Position numbers and translations under genes: made by a program. From contig CAZIOS010000014.1 in the NCBI GenBank assembly GCA_964540905.1, positions 5,622-69,621 on the forward strand: a DNA stretch of 64,000 bases. The letters are read 5' to 3'. Origin of the DNA: VAYN01 sp964540905 (lineage in GTDB: Bacteria; Actinomycetota; Thermoleophilia; Solirubrobacterales; 70-9). Below the pieces are notes generated by a model. It saw nothing but the letters and a program-made list of their open reading frames with translations. It was not told where the DNA came from and made no database searches. Below, in pieces: positions 48,823 to 57,832 of this stretch (position 1 is the stretch's first letter; every line of letters begins with the position of its first letter).

Positions 48823-50399
48823 TCGCCCGCTTCCGGATGGGACGGGGTCGTCCGCGCTGCGGCGCCGAGGCCGGCGCGGCTGGCAGGCGGGCCGTCGATC
48901 ACCACGGCGGCGCTGCCGAAGCCGGTGGGCACCGCGCTGAGGATGTGGAAGGGAATCTGCACCGGGCGTTTCGAGACGTAGCGGGTCAGGGTGAGGCGGT
49001 CGAGCCGGAATCGCTGCACGGGTCGAAAGGAGGGCGGCAGGTTAGCGGCCGGCTCGGCGACGAGGGGCTTGCTGACGACGTCCACCTCGCTCACCCGCTC
49101 CTGCCCGCCGTACATCCGCAGCGCGTGATCGCGAAGGTACCAGCGCACCGGATCGGCGGCCAGCCTCCAGGTGACGATGGCGCGCGGTACCCGCGCCGGC
49201 CCGAGTTCCTTGGTGAGGGTGCGGAAGTCCGGCCGCTGCAGGTTCGGGGTCTGGGTGACGTGGACGTCGAAGGCGAGCCAGTAGGCGCAGAGGGCGACGG
49301 CGAGCAGCAGCCCGAGCCGGCGGGCGCCGGCGACGGCGAAGCCAAGCGCCACCGCCGCCAGCAAGGGGACCAGCGCCGGCAGCAGGTTGCGCTCGACCAC
49401 GTAGTCCTTGCCGGCCAGGGCGGCGATGGCGGTCAGCGCCGCCACCCCCAGCCCCAGTACCAGCCCGAGGCCGGCGCGCCGCCGCTCGTGGCGGCTGCCA
49501 CGGATCAGGATCAGAGCCAGGGCGGCGCCGATCAGCAGCGCCGGGATCAGCGCGTAGCGCTCGCGCGGCGGCTCCGCGATCACGTGTCCGGTTTCGCCGA
49601 TCAGGAAGCTGACGCCCGTCTCCCAGAAGCGCAGCGAGAGAGGGCTGTTTTCGATCCAGCCGATGTGGGTGGGATTGGTCTGGGCGCTCAGCAGCGGCAG
49701 CAGCGCCAGCCCGACCGCGAAGACGGCGCCGAGCGCCGGCAGCAGGACGCGCCAGCGCGATCTCAGCGCCACCAGCAGCCAGGCCGCCTCGATCGCGACC
49801 GGGAAGACGGCGAAGTAGTGGCTGCAGAGGGCGAGGGCCGAAGCCAGCGCCCAGAAGCCGAGGTCGCGGCCGCGGCGAGTGTCCAGCGCCCGCACGAAGA
49901 AGTACATCGAGAGCGCCCCGAAGAAGACCAGCGGCGCGTAGGAGCGGGCCTCCTGCGAATACCAGATCAGCATCGGGTTGACAGCGACCAGCGCGGCAAG
50001 CAGGAGGCCGGCGCGCCGGCTCGCCAGCTGGCGGCCGATCAGGTAGCCGACCGGCACCGTCGCCGCCCCGAACAGGGCCGAGAGCGAGCGCAGTCCGAAT
50101 TCGCTGCTGCCGAAAGCCTTCGCCCAGCCCCAGGCGAGCACGTAGTAGAGCGGCGGGTTGGACTCGCTCGCCTTGACCTCGTGCAGCATCTGGCCGAAGC
50201 TGCCGGGGATCACCCGCATCGCCGTGATCACCTCGTCGTGGTGGTAGCTCTGCAGACCGAGGCTGGCGAAGCGGACGGCGACCCCGAGCGCGGTCAGGCC
50301 GGCGAGCCCCCAGAGGGCGAGCGAGCGGGCCGAGACCGCGGGCTTATCCCCGGCCTCGACCGGGCGGATGGCGGCGACGGGGGCCGCGGGAGTGTTCAC
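48819..50399 (-). CDS. Membrane glycosyltransferase, GT39/ArnT-like
   Basis: The 526-residue protein starts at GTG 50399 and has about 11-12 membrane segments. After the first helix it has the LQSYHHDEVITAMRVI motif, in which the DE resembles the catalytic acidic pair of GT-C enzymes. SNPPLYYVLAWGWAKAFGSS and NPMLIWYSQEARSYAPLVFF are typical of PMT/ArnT-like glycosyltransferases. The last 150 residues form a soluble domain. These enzymes use polyprenyl-phosphate sugars. The acceptor is unknown. It is coupled with gtrA, which may supply the lipid-linked sugar. Confidence 0.85.
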   Translation of the reverse strand: MNTPAAPVAAIRPVEAGDKPAVSARSLALWGLAGLTALGVAVRFASLGLQSYHHDEVITAMRVIPGSFGQMLHEVKASESNPPLYYVLAWGWAKAFGSSEFGLRSLSALFGAATVPVGYLIGRQLASRRAGLLLAALVAVNPMLIWYSQEARSYAPLVFFGALSMYFFVRALDTRRGRDLGFWALASALALCSHYFAVFPVAIEAAWLLVALRSRWRVLLPALGAVFAVGLALLPLLSAQTNPTHIGWIENSPLSLRFWETGVSFLIGETGHVIAEPPRERYALIPALLIGAALALILIRGSRHERRRAGLGLVLGLGVAALTAIAALAGKDYVVERNLLPALVPLLAAVALGFAVAGARRLGLLLAVALCAYWLAFDVHVTQTPNLQRPDFRTLTKELGPARVPRAIVTWRLAADPVRWYLRDHALRMYGGQERVSEVDVVSKPLVAEPAANLPPSFRPVQRFRLDRLTLTRYVSKRPVQIPFHILSAVPTGFGSAAVVIDGPPASRAGLGAAARTTPSHPEAGE

Positions 50400-50478
50400 A
50401 AAGCTGGAGATTCGACAGGTTGGCTCAACGGGCCTTCAAGCGCGGCTAAGCCGGAGATAAAGGCCGCGGGGGACGGAC

Positions 50479-52902
50479 TCAGGGCGCGCAGCGGCTCTTC
50501 GGCATCTGCCGTTGCGGTCCGAACGATGGTGGCACAGCGCCGGCACCCGCGCCCCAGCGGGGGTTGGGACGGCGGCCGAGCCGGAAGGAGAGCGTGGCGC
50601 CGCGGGCGAGCGCGCAGTAGGTCGTCCAGGGCTGGTCGAGGGCATGGCCGTCGAGGCGCAGCGAGCGGATGTAGCCGCCGTGGCCGGCGCCGAGGATCAG
50701 CGCCCGGCGGCCGTGCGGGAGGCGGATTTCGGCGCGGCGGAAGAGCGGGCTGGAGATCGCCAGCAGCCCCACCCCCGGCACTGCCGGGTAGAGGCCGAGG
50801 GCGCCGAACGCGTACCAGGCCGAGAGCGTGCCGAGGTCGTCGTTGCCGGGGTAGCCGTCGGGGGCGGTGGAGTACAGGGAGAGACCGCGGCGCACCGCCT
50901 CCTGGGTGCGGAAGGGCTGGCGCAGCCAGTCGTAGAGCCAGGGAGTCGCCAGGGTCGGCTCGTTGCCGAGCAGGGCGTGGTCGGTATGGGTGCCGCCGGG
51001 GCCGGCGTTGAGCGCGCGCAGGAAGTGGCGCAACCGCGCCGTCGCCCGCGCCCGGCCGCCCATCTTGCGGAACAGCCCGGCCGGGTCCTGGGGGACCATC
51101 CAGGTGTACTGGGCGGAGTCGCCCTCGACGAAGCCGCCGCCGTCGAGGTTGTTGTACGGCTGCGGGAAGCCGCCGTCGGCGTAGCGCGGCTCGATCATCC
51201 CGCTCGCCGGTTCGTAGAGCCGCCGCCACTGGCCGGAGCTGCGGATGAACTGGCGGTAGGTCGAGCGCTGGCCCAGCTGGCGGGCGGCGAACTGGGCGAT
51301 CGCGAAGTCGTCGACGTCGTACTCGAGCGAGGTCGCCGCCGAGCCCCAGACGGCTTCCGGACTGCCGTAGATCGAGTTGGCGTTGCGGGTGTTGGTGTCG
51401 AGGTCGAAGGGGACGTAGCCGAGCGCCAGATAGGCGCTCAGCCCCTGGCGCTCGACGTATTCGCCGTTGGCGCTGTGGCAGGGTTCGCTCGCGCCCTTGA
51501 CCATCGCCGCCAGCGCCGCTTCGCGATTGAAGCCGGTGGCGCCGAAGGCCGCCGCCGAGGCGAGGATCGGGTCGGCCGAGTCGCCGACCATGGTCATGCT
51601 CTGGCCGTTGGCGTAGGGCCAGCGCGGCAGGCAGCCGCTCTGCTCGGCGTCGGCGAGCAGCGAGCGCATCATCCCGTTGGCCCGCCGCGGTGCCAGCAGC
51701 GCCAGCAGCTGCACCTCGCTGCGGTAGATGTCCCAGCCGGAGAAGTCGGCGTACTGGGTGTAGCCGCGGGCGCGGTGGACCTGGCCGTCCATCCCCGGGT
51801 AGGCGCCGCCGACGTCGCTGAAGGTGCGCGGCGCCAGGAAGGCGTGGTAGAGCGCGGTGTAGAAGGTATCGAGGTGGCGGCGCGAGCCGCCGCTGACCCG
51901 GACCCGGCCCAGGGCGGCGTTCCAGGCGCCGCGCGCCCGCGCCGCGACGGCGCCGAAGCCGAGCCCGCCCTCTTCCGCCGCGAGGTTGGCGCGGGCGTCG
52001 GCGACGCTGACGAAGGAGACGCCGACCCGGGCCAGCACCGTGCGGTTGCCGCTGGTGTCGAAGCTGGCGTAGGCGCCGGCGTCGGCCGTCGTCGCCGGGT
52101 TGGCGGGCGGCGCCTGGGTCTGACTGGCGCCGAGCGAGCCGGGTTCGAGCCGATTGCCGTCCCAGGTTCCGAAGGAGTCGAAGCGGCGGTCGAAGACGGC
52201 GGCGAAGTAGACCCGGTAGCGCGGCCGCTGCCCGCAGAAGAGGCCGCTGGAGGCGCTGCCGTCGATTTCGTCCGCGGCGGGATTGACCTGGACTTCGGCG
52301 AGGTCGTCGGGCTGGGCGCTGCCGCCGGCGTCGATCAGGACGCTCGCGTGCGGGTTGGCGGGAAAGGTGAAGCGGGCGATGCCGGCGCGGGTGCTCGCCG
52401 TGAGCTCGGTCTCGATCGCGCCGCCGTGGACCGGGTTGAGGCGAACCGCGTAGTAACCGGGATGGGCGCGCTCGCTGGCATGGGAGAAGCCAGGCTGGAA
52501 CTCGCCGTCGAGGCCGGATCCGGCGGCGGCCGGGGAGGTTTCGAGCGGCTCGGTCGTCGGCAGGAAGGGGAAGTCGCCGTAGATCGCGCAGCCGGCGCCG
52601 CTGAGGTGGGTGAGGCTGAAGCCCTTGAGGTGGGAGTCGCGGTAGTCGTAGCCGCCGCCCCCGTGGACGTCGGCGGGCGTCGTGTCGGGGCTCCACTGGA
52701 CCATCCCGAAGGGCACCGTCGCGCCGGGGAAGTTGTGGCCGCCACCGAAGGTCCCCGGCCCCGGCCGGGTGCCGGCGAAGGGGTCGACGCGGCTGGCGAG
52801 GTCGCTGGCGCCGGCGGCAGGCGCGAGCGCCGCCAGCCCCAGCAGCGCTGCCAGGATCGTCGTGCCTGCTCTGTGGGTGGATTTCCGGGGCTTACGCGTA
52901 AT
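50479..52902 (-). CDS. GH92 alpha-mannosidase, secreted
   Basis: The mature protein of nearly 800 residues has the GH92 pattern: VDPFAGTRPGPGTFGGGHNF, PGATVPFGMVQWSPDT, SLTHLSGAGC, the (alpha/alpha)6 barrel with YTALYHAFLAPRTFSDVGGA, TQYADFSGWDIYRSEVQLLA and MTMVGDSADPILASAAAFGA, and the C-terminal GNDDLGTLSAWYAFGALGLY. GH92 enzymes are calcium-dependent exo-alpha-mannosidases. A signal peptide (KPRKSTHRAGTTILAALLGL, then AALAPAAGA) is clear. No ATG, GTG or TTG lies just before it, but an ATT at 52902 has GGAG seven bases upstream, so an ATT start is proposed. The gene is divergent from 52915. Confidence 0.88.
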   Translation of the reverse strand: MTRKPRKSTHRAGTTILAALLGLAALAPAAGASDLASRVDPFAGTRPGPGTFGGGHNFPGATVPFGMVQWSPDTTPADVHGGGGYDYRDSHLKGFSLTHLSGAGCAIYGDFPFLPTTEPLETSPAAAGSGLDGEFQPGFSHASERAHPGYYAVRLNPVHGGAIETELTASTRAGIARFTFPANPHASVLIDAGGSAQPDDLAEVQVNPAADEIDGSASSGLFCGQRPRYRVYFAAVFDRRFDSFGTWDGNRLEPGSLGASQTQAPPANPATTADAGAYASFDTSGNRTVLARVGVSFVSVADARANLAAEEGGLGFGAVAARARGAWNAALGRVRVSGGSRRHLDTFYTALYHAFLAPRTFSDVGGAYPGMDGQVHRARGYTQYADFSGWDIYRSEVQLLALLAPRRANGMMRSLLADAEQSGCLPRWPYANGQSMTMVGDSADPILASAAAFGATGFNREAALAAMVKGASEPCHSANGEYVERQGLSAYLALGYVPFDLDTNTRNANSIYGSPEAVWGSAATSLEYDVDDFAIAQFAARQLGQRSTYRQFIRSSGQWRRLYEPASGMIEPRYADGGFPQPYNNLDGGGFVEGDSAQYTWMVPQDPAGLFRKMGGRARATARLRHFLRALNAGPGGTHTDHALLGNEPTLATPWLYDWLRQPFRTQEAVRRGLSLYSTAPDGYPGNDDLGTLSAWYAFGALGLYPAVPGVGLLAISSPLFRRAEIRLPHGRRALILGAGHGGYIRSLRLDGHALDQPWTTYCALARGATLSFRLGRRPNPRWGAGAGAVPPSFGPQRQMPKSRCAP

Positions 52903-52914
52903 GTTCCCGCTCCG

Positions 52915-53556
52915 ATGCGGGGGTGGACTGCAATCTTGACGGCGCTGGCGGCGACCGCCTGCGCGCTCGCCCTGGCGATCGCCTTCGGCGGTCACAGGGA
53001 ATCGAAACCCGTGCCGGGCGGCGTCGAAGCGGTCTTCGGCCAGCCGACCGTCGCGATCGTCTCCCCCCGCAACGGCGCCCGCCAGACCAGCCGCGCCGTG
53101 GTGGTCAAGGTCGACGTCGCCAACTTCGAGCTGGCGCCGCGCCAGTTCGGCGGCGAACCGCAGCTCGGCGAGGGCAACCTCCGCTTCAGCCTCAACCGCG
53201 TCCCCGACTGCGTCGACCCGGCCAAACTGCAGAAAGCGATCGACAGCTCGATCGGCAACGGCCGCCTCGTCGGCGCCTCCTTCGACTACCCCCGCTACTC
53301 CGGCCCCAACGGCGTCCTCGCCGAGCGGGTCGGCAGCGCCGGCAGCTACTCGCCGGCGACCCAGCCGGAGATCTACTACCACGGCCTCGTCCCCGGCTTC
53401 TACCGCCTCGTCGTCGCCCTGGCCCAGAACAACGGCGCCGCCACCCTCTTCCACGCCGTCACCAACTTCCAGATCCTGCAGCCTCCGGGCCACACCCCCA
53501 AAGTCTGCGCGCCGGGCAAGGTGCCGAGCGCGAAGGCGGCGGCGAGGCTCGAATAG
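52915..53556 (+). CDS. Secreted or membrane-anchored hypothetical protein
   Basis: The 213-residue protein begins MRGWTAILTALAATACALAL, a signal sequence or membrane anchor ending near residue 27. The mature part is beta-rich and contains a pattern with ligand-like strands: PTVAIVSPRNGARQTSRAVV, VKVDVANFELAPRQFGGEPQ, GEGNLRFSLNRVPDCVDPAK and GLVPGFYRLVVALAQNNGAA. This resembles a fibronectin-like or Ig-like domain. Two cysteines (CVDP, KVCAPG) may pair. The ATG lies 12 bases from the proposed GH92 start. Function unknown. Confidence 0.72.
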   Translation: MRGWTAILTALAATACALALAIAFGGHRESKPVPGGVEAVFGQPTVAIVSPRNGARQTSRAVVVKVDVANFELAPRQFGGEPQLGEGNLRFSLNRVPDCVDPAKLQKAIDSSIGNGRLVGASFDYPRYSGPNGVLAERVGSAGSYSPATQPEIYYHGLVPGFYRLVVALAQNNGAATLFHAVTNFQILQPPGHTPKVCAPGKVPSAKAAARLE

Positions 53557-53573
53557 GACGGGCGGTTGGGAGG

Positions 53574-53710
53574 GGTCGGGTGCCCCTCTACCTTCGCTGG
53601 GATTTTCGCCGTTAACGCACTCTCTCTCGCCGAGAGCTCCAGTGCCCGTCAGCGAGAGACGGGCAGTTAACGGCGAAAATCCCAGCGCAGTGGGAGGGAC
53701 ACCCTGCTCC
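53574..53710. repeat. Long imperfect palindrome with a 22-bp perfect inverted repeat
   Basis: The arms 53595-53616 and 53666-53687 are exact reverse complements (arm begins CGCTGGGATTTTCGCCG). Inside, TCTCTCGC pairs with GCGAGAGA and GCCCGTC with GACGGGC. Outside, GGTG and CCCTC pair with GAGGG and CACC, so the whole segment can fold as one long hairpin. The motif GCCCCTCT plus GGGATTTTCGCC also occurs at 6190-6221. It may be a non-autonomous repeat, a terminator for the upstream gene or a structured RNA. Confidence 0.7.
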
Positions 53711-53736
53711 CTTTGACCCACCCCTGGACTCAATAC

Positions 53737-53754
53737 TTCACTTTGTATAGTGAA
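53737..53754 (+). promoter_or_regulatory. Palindromic operator before the ABC exporter genes
   Basis: TTCACT (53737-53742) and AGTGAA (53749-53754) flank TTGTAT, just before the GTG start at 53760 and covering a TATAGT that could be a -10 box. A repressor of the PadR, GntR or MarR type is a reasonable binder, but no regulator gene lies next to it. Confidence 0.5.
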
Positions 53755-53759
53755 ACGTA

Positions 53760-55529
53760 GTGCGTACTTATCGTCGCTTGATGGGCTACCTGCGCCCCTA
53801 CCGGCTCCAGCTGTGGGGCTCGATGGCGTTCGCCTGGGCGGCGATCGGGATGACGGTGCTGATCCCGCTGCTGACCGGCCACGCCGTCAACGCGATCAAG
53901 GACGGTGACAAGTCCGCCCTGCTGCCACTGGCGCTGGCGATCGTCGGCGCCAGCATCCTGCGGCTGGGCCTGACCGTGGTCCGGCGGCTGGTCGCCGGCA
54001 AGGTCTCGCTGGCGGTCGAATTCGATCTGCGCCAGACCTTCTACGCCCACCTGCAGCGACTCGACCTCGGCTTCTTCGACGGCCAGCAGACCGGCCAGCT
54101 GATGTCGCGGGCGACCGTCGACCTGCAGGCGATCCGCTTCTTCCTCGGCTACGGCCTGATCTTCATCACCCAGAGCCTGCTGACGATCGTGCTGGCGAGC
54201 GCGGTGATGATCGCGCTCAACCCGCTGCTGGCGCTGATCGCGCTGACCCCGGCGCCGTTCGTGGTCTACGCCGCCTCGCGCTACAACCGCGTCTCGCGGC
54301 CGGCGCTGCAGGAGGTCCAGCAGCGGATCGCCGAGCTGACCGCGGAGGCCGAGGAGAACGTCTCCGGGATCCGCATCGTCAAGGCCTTCGCCCGCGAGGA
54401 GTACCAGCTGCACCGCTTCCAGCGCTCCGTCGCCCGGGTCTTCGACCAGAGCATCTACTCGACCCGGCTGCAGGCCTTCTTCTCGCCGCTGATCGGGCTG
54501 CTGCCCCAGTTCGGGATCGCCCTGGTGCTGCTGGTCGGCGGCCGCGAGGTGATCGACGGCTCGCTCAGCCTCGGCAGCTTCAGCGCCTTCTACCTCTACG
54601 TCGGCATGCTCGCCGGGCCGATGCGGATGCTCGGCGTGGCGATGGGGATGTCGCAGCGGGCGATCGCCGCCGGCAACCGCATGTTCGAGATCATCGACCG
54701 CGAACCGGCGATCCAGAGCCCGCCCGGCGCGCCGGCGCTGCCGGCCGGCGGCGGCGCCGTCGAGCTGCGCGGGGTGACGCTGCGCTACGACGGCTCAGCG
54801 CCGGCCCTGAGCGACGTCGACCTCCACGTCGAGGCCGGGCGGACGGTGGCGCTGGTCGGTCCCTCGGGCGCCGGCAAGACCAGCCTGGTGGCGCTGATCG
54901 CCCGCCTCTACGACCCCAGCGAGGGAACCGTCGAAGTCGACGGCGCCGACGTCCGCGAGGTCGAGGTCGACTCGCTGCGCTCCGAGGTCGCCTTCGTCGC
55001 CGACGACAGCTTCCTCTTCACCGCCAGCGTCGCCGAGAACATCGCCTACGCGCACCAGGACGCGAGCCGGGAAGAGATCGAAGCGGCGGCCCGGCGCGCC
55101 CAGGCCGACGGCTTCATCCGCGAGCTGCCCGACGGCTACGACACCCGCGTCGGCGAGCGTGGGCTGACCCTCTCTGGCGGCCAGCGGCAGCGAATCGCGA
55201 TCGCCCGCGCCCTGCTCGCCGACCCGCGCATCCTGATCCTCGACGACGCCACCTCCTCGGTCGACGCGACGACGGAGGAGGCGATCAAGTCCGGGCTGCG
55301 CGAGGTGATGACGGGACGGACCACCTTCGTCATCGCCCACCGGCTCTCGACCGTCGCCCTCGCCGACGAGGTCGTCGTCCTCGACGGCGGCCGCATCGTC
55401 GACCGCGGCAGTCACCGCGAGCTGCTCGAGGGCTGCGGCTTCTACCGCGAGATCGCCGAGCACGGGCTCGCCGACTCGGTCTTCCTCCAGCGCGACCTCG
55501 AGAGCCGCGAGGAGATGGCGCGACTGTGA
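53760..55529 (+). CDS. ABC exporter half-transporter A (degenerate-site subunit)
   Basis: The 589-residue half transporter has a six-helix ABC_membrane domain (residues 1-310) and a nucleotide-binding domain with Walker A LVGPSGAGKTSL, signature LSGGQRQRIA, Walker B ILILDDATSSVD and H-loop VIAHRLST. In Walker B the catalytic Glu is replaced by Asp. The start is GTG 53760. It overlaps the second subunit by four bases (GTGA), so the pair forms a heterodimeric exporter of the multidrug type. The substrate is unknown. Confidence 0.92.
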   Translation: MRTYRRLMGYLRPYRLQLWGSMAFAWAAIGMTVLIPLLTGHAVNAIKDGDKSALLPLALAIVGASILRLGLTVVRRLVAGKVSLAVEFDLRQTFYAHLQRLDLGFFDGQQTGQLMSRATVDLQAIRFFLGYGLIFITQSLLTIVLASAVMIALNPLLALIALTPAPFVVYAASRYNRVSRPALQEVQQRIAELTAEAEENVSGIRIVKAFAREEYQLHRFQRSVARVFDQSIYSTRLQAFFSPLIGLLPQFGIALVLLVGGREVIDGSLSLGSFSAFYLYVGMLAGPMRMLGVAMGMSQRAIAAGNRMFEIIDREPAIQSPPGAPALPAGGGAVELRGVTLRYDGSAPALSDVDLHVEAGRTVALVGPSGAGKTSLVALIARLYDPSEGTVEVDGADVREVEVDSLRSEVAFVADDSFLFTASVAENIAYAHQDASREEIEAAARRAQADGFIRELPDGYDTRVGERGLTLSGGQRQRIAIARALLADPRILILDDATSSVDATTEEAIKSGLREVMTGRTTFVIAHRLSTVALADEVVVLDGGRIVDRGSHRELLEGCGFYREIAEHGLADSVFLQRDLESREEMARL

Positions 55530-57370
55530 ACGAGAACGAGAACCGCTTCGGCAACGTCTTCCAGCTCTTCGCCGCGCTCTGGCGCCTGCTCCGCGGCGAG
55601 GACCAGCGCGGCCGCAAGGTGCGCTGGATGATCCGCCTGCTGCGGCCCTACCGCGGCCGCATGATCCTGATGTTCGTCGCCCTCCTGATCGAGACCGGCG
55701 CCGGTCTGGCTCCGCCCTACCTGGCCGGACGCGCGATCGACGCCGGGATCATCACCGGCGACCTCAGCGCCCTCGACCTCACCGTCGCCGCCTTCGTCGC
55801 CGCCGCCCTGCTCTACGCCCTCGGCACCTACGCCGAGACCTACCTGGTCGGCTGGGTCGGCACCCGCGCCCTGCAGGACCTGCGCGAGCGGCTCTTCTCC
55901 CACATCCAGTCGATGTCGATCGGGTTCTTCACCCGGCGCAGCCCGGGGGTGCTGATCTCGCGCATGACCAACGACGTCGAGGCGCTCAACCAGCTGGTCA
56001 CCAGCGGCGTGGTGACGATGTTCTCGGCGACCCTGACCCTGGTCGGCGTGGTCGTGATCCTGCTGCTGCTGGACGTCAAGCTGGCCCTGATCACCTTCCT
56101 CACCTTCCCGCTGCTGGCGATCGCCAGCCTCGTCTTCCGGATCGTCTCGGCCGGCGCCTACCGCGCCACCCGCGAGCGAATCGCCGCCGTCACCGCCTAC
56201 CTGCAGGAGACGCTGAGCGGGGTGCGGGTGGTGCGCAGCTTCGGCCAGGAGCCGCGCCACGTCGAGGTGATGACCGACCTCAACGAGCAGAACCGCGCCG
56301 TGAACATGAAGACGGTCTACCTCAACGCCTCCTACTTCCCGGCGGTCGAACTGCTGGCGGCGATCGGCACCGCGGTGATCCTGCTCTACGGCGGCAGCCA
56401 GGCGATCGACGGCGCGATCAAGGTCGGCGTCATCGTCTCCTTCGTCGCCTACCTGGCGACCTTCTTCGAACCGATCCAGGAACTCTCCCAGCTCTACACG
56501 ACCTACCAGCAGGGGATGGCGGCGCTCGACAAGATCTTCGACCTGCTGGAGACGCCGCCGGACATGGTCGACGCCCCCGGCGCAATCGACCCCGGCACGC
56601 TGCGGGGCGAGATCGCGATGGAGGGCGTCTGGTTCTCCTACGACGACGGGGCGGTCGTACCCTCAGCCGAGCCGGATGATTCTTGGGCGATGCGCGGCAT
56701 CGACCTGCACGTGCCGCCGGGCCAGACCCTGGCCCTGGTCGGCGCCACCGGCGCCGGCAAGTCGACCTTCGCCAAGCTGGTCGCCCGCTTCTACGACCCG
56801 CAGGCGGGACGGGTGCTGGTCGACGGCCACGACCTCCGCGGCGTCCAGCAGCGGGCGCTGCGGCGCCAGCTCGGGATCGTCCCCCAGGAGGGCTTCCTCT
56901 TCTCCGGCAGCGTCCGCGAGAACGTCGCCTTCGGCCGCCCCGAGGCCAGCCTCGAGGAGATCGAGGCGGCGCTGGCGACCGTCGGCGCATCCGAGTTCGT
57001 CGCCGCCCTGCCGCAGGGGATCGAGACCGAGGTCGGCGAGCGCGGCGTCCAGCTCTCCGCCGGCCAGCGCCAGCTGGTCGCCTTCGCCCGCGCCCTGCTC
57101 GCCGAGCCGCGAATCCTGATCCTCGACGAGGCGACCTCCAACGTCGACGTCCGCACTGAGAAGACGATCGAGAAAGGCCTGGAGCGGCTGCTGCGGGGCC
57201 GCACCGCGATCGTCATCGCCCACCGCCTCTCGACGATCCGCCGCGCCGGCAAGATCGTCGTGCTCGAGGGGGGCAGGATCGCCGAGCAGGGGACGCATGA
57301 GGAGCTGATCGCGGCCAAAGGGGCGTACGCGAAGCTGTACGGGGCCTGGGCGGAGTCGGCGGCGGCGTAG
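55526..57370 (+). CDS. ABC exporter half-transporter B
   Basis: The 614-residue subunit has an ABC_membrane domain (helices from about residue 40 to 340) and an NBD with Walker A LVGATGAGKSTF, Walker B ILILDEATSNVD with the canonical Glu, and H-loop VIAHRLST. The signature is LSAGQRQLVA instead of LSGGQ. In the heterodimer this altered signature would face the Asp-containing site of subunit A, so both changes fall in one composite ATP site, as in known asymmetric exporters such as TM287/288. Start GTG 55526. Confidence 0.92.
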   Translation: MNENENRFGNVFQLFAALWRLLRGEDQRGRKVRWMIRLLRPYRGRMILMFVALLIETGAGLAPPYLAGRAIDAGIITGDLSALDLTVAAFVAAALLYALGTYAETYLVGWVGTRALQDLRERLFSHIQSMSIGFFTRRSPGVLISRMTNDVEALNQLVTSGVVTMFSATLTLVGVVVILLLLDVKLALITFLTFPLLAIASLVFRIVSAGAYRATRERIAAVTAYLQETLSGVRVVRSFGQEPRHVEVMTDLNEQNRAVNMKTVYLNASYFPAVELLAAIGTAVILLYGGSQAIDGAIKVGVIVSFVAYLATFFEPIQELSQLYTTYQQGMAALDKIFDLLETPPDMVDAPGAIDPGTLRGEIAMEGVWFSYDDGAVVPSAEPDDSWAMRGIDLHVPPGQTLALVGATGAGKSTFAKLVARFYDPQAGRVLVDGHDLRGVQQRALRRQLGIVPQEGFLFSGSVRENVAFGRPEASLEEIEAALATVGASEFVAALPQGIETEVGERGVQLSAGQRQLVAFARALLAEPRILILDEATSNVDVRTEKTIEKGLERLLRGRTAIVIAHRLSTIRRAGKIVVLEGGRIAEQGTHEELIAAKGAYAKLYGAWAESAAA

Positions 57371-57832
57371 GGACGGGGACGTGCCCCGGGACGCCTCAGG
57401 GACGGGGCCCCGGCGTAAGAGGGAGCCGGTGCCGCTCTGGTCGAATTCCGTCGCACGCGCTTCGCGCTTAGCTCCGATGTTGGAGCGCGGCTTCGCCGCG
57501 CAGGAGACAGATTGCATATCGCGCTTCGCGACACGACGACCGAGCCACGCAGACTCTCCCAGGGTTCGCCTCCGGCGCACACTCACGGAAGAGAAGCGTG
57601 GGGGTTCCTACCTGTGGAAGTGGGCTCCGTGCCTGAGAGGCTGAGTGAATCTCGAGAGCGTTGCGTGGGGAGGGATGCCGACCTCCTTCGCCGGAATGTC
57701 GCGAAGCGGCGGAAATGCAATCCGGTGAATGCGCGGCCGTAGGCCGCGCTCCAACATCGGAGCTAAGGCCGAAGGCCGTGCGACGGAATTCCGCCGAAGG
57801 AGGTCGGCATCCCTCCTCGCTCAACCCCCGAA
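57371..57832. repeat. Intergenic palindromic repeat cluster
   Basis: The 460-base gap between convergent genes contains nested inverted repeats. One pair is about 57443-57517 and 57715-57790 (arm core GAATTCCGTCGCAC ... CTTAGCTCCGATGTTGGAGC). A second pair is about 57669-57691 and 57794-57816 (core GGAGGGATGCCGACCTCCTT). Small hairpins within the arms differ by compensatory changes (CGCGCTTCGCG against CGGCCTTCGGC; CGGCTTCGCCG against CGGCCTACGGCCG). This suggests a structured repeat family under pairing constraint. No gene was seen. Confidence 0.75.
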
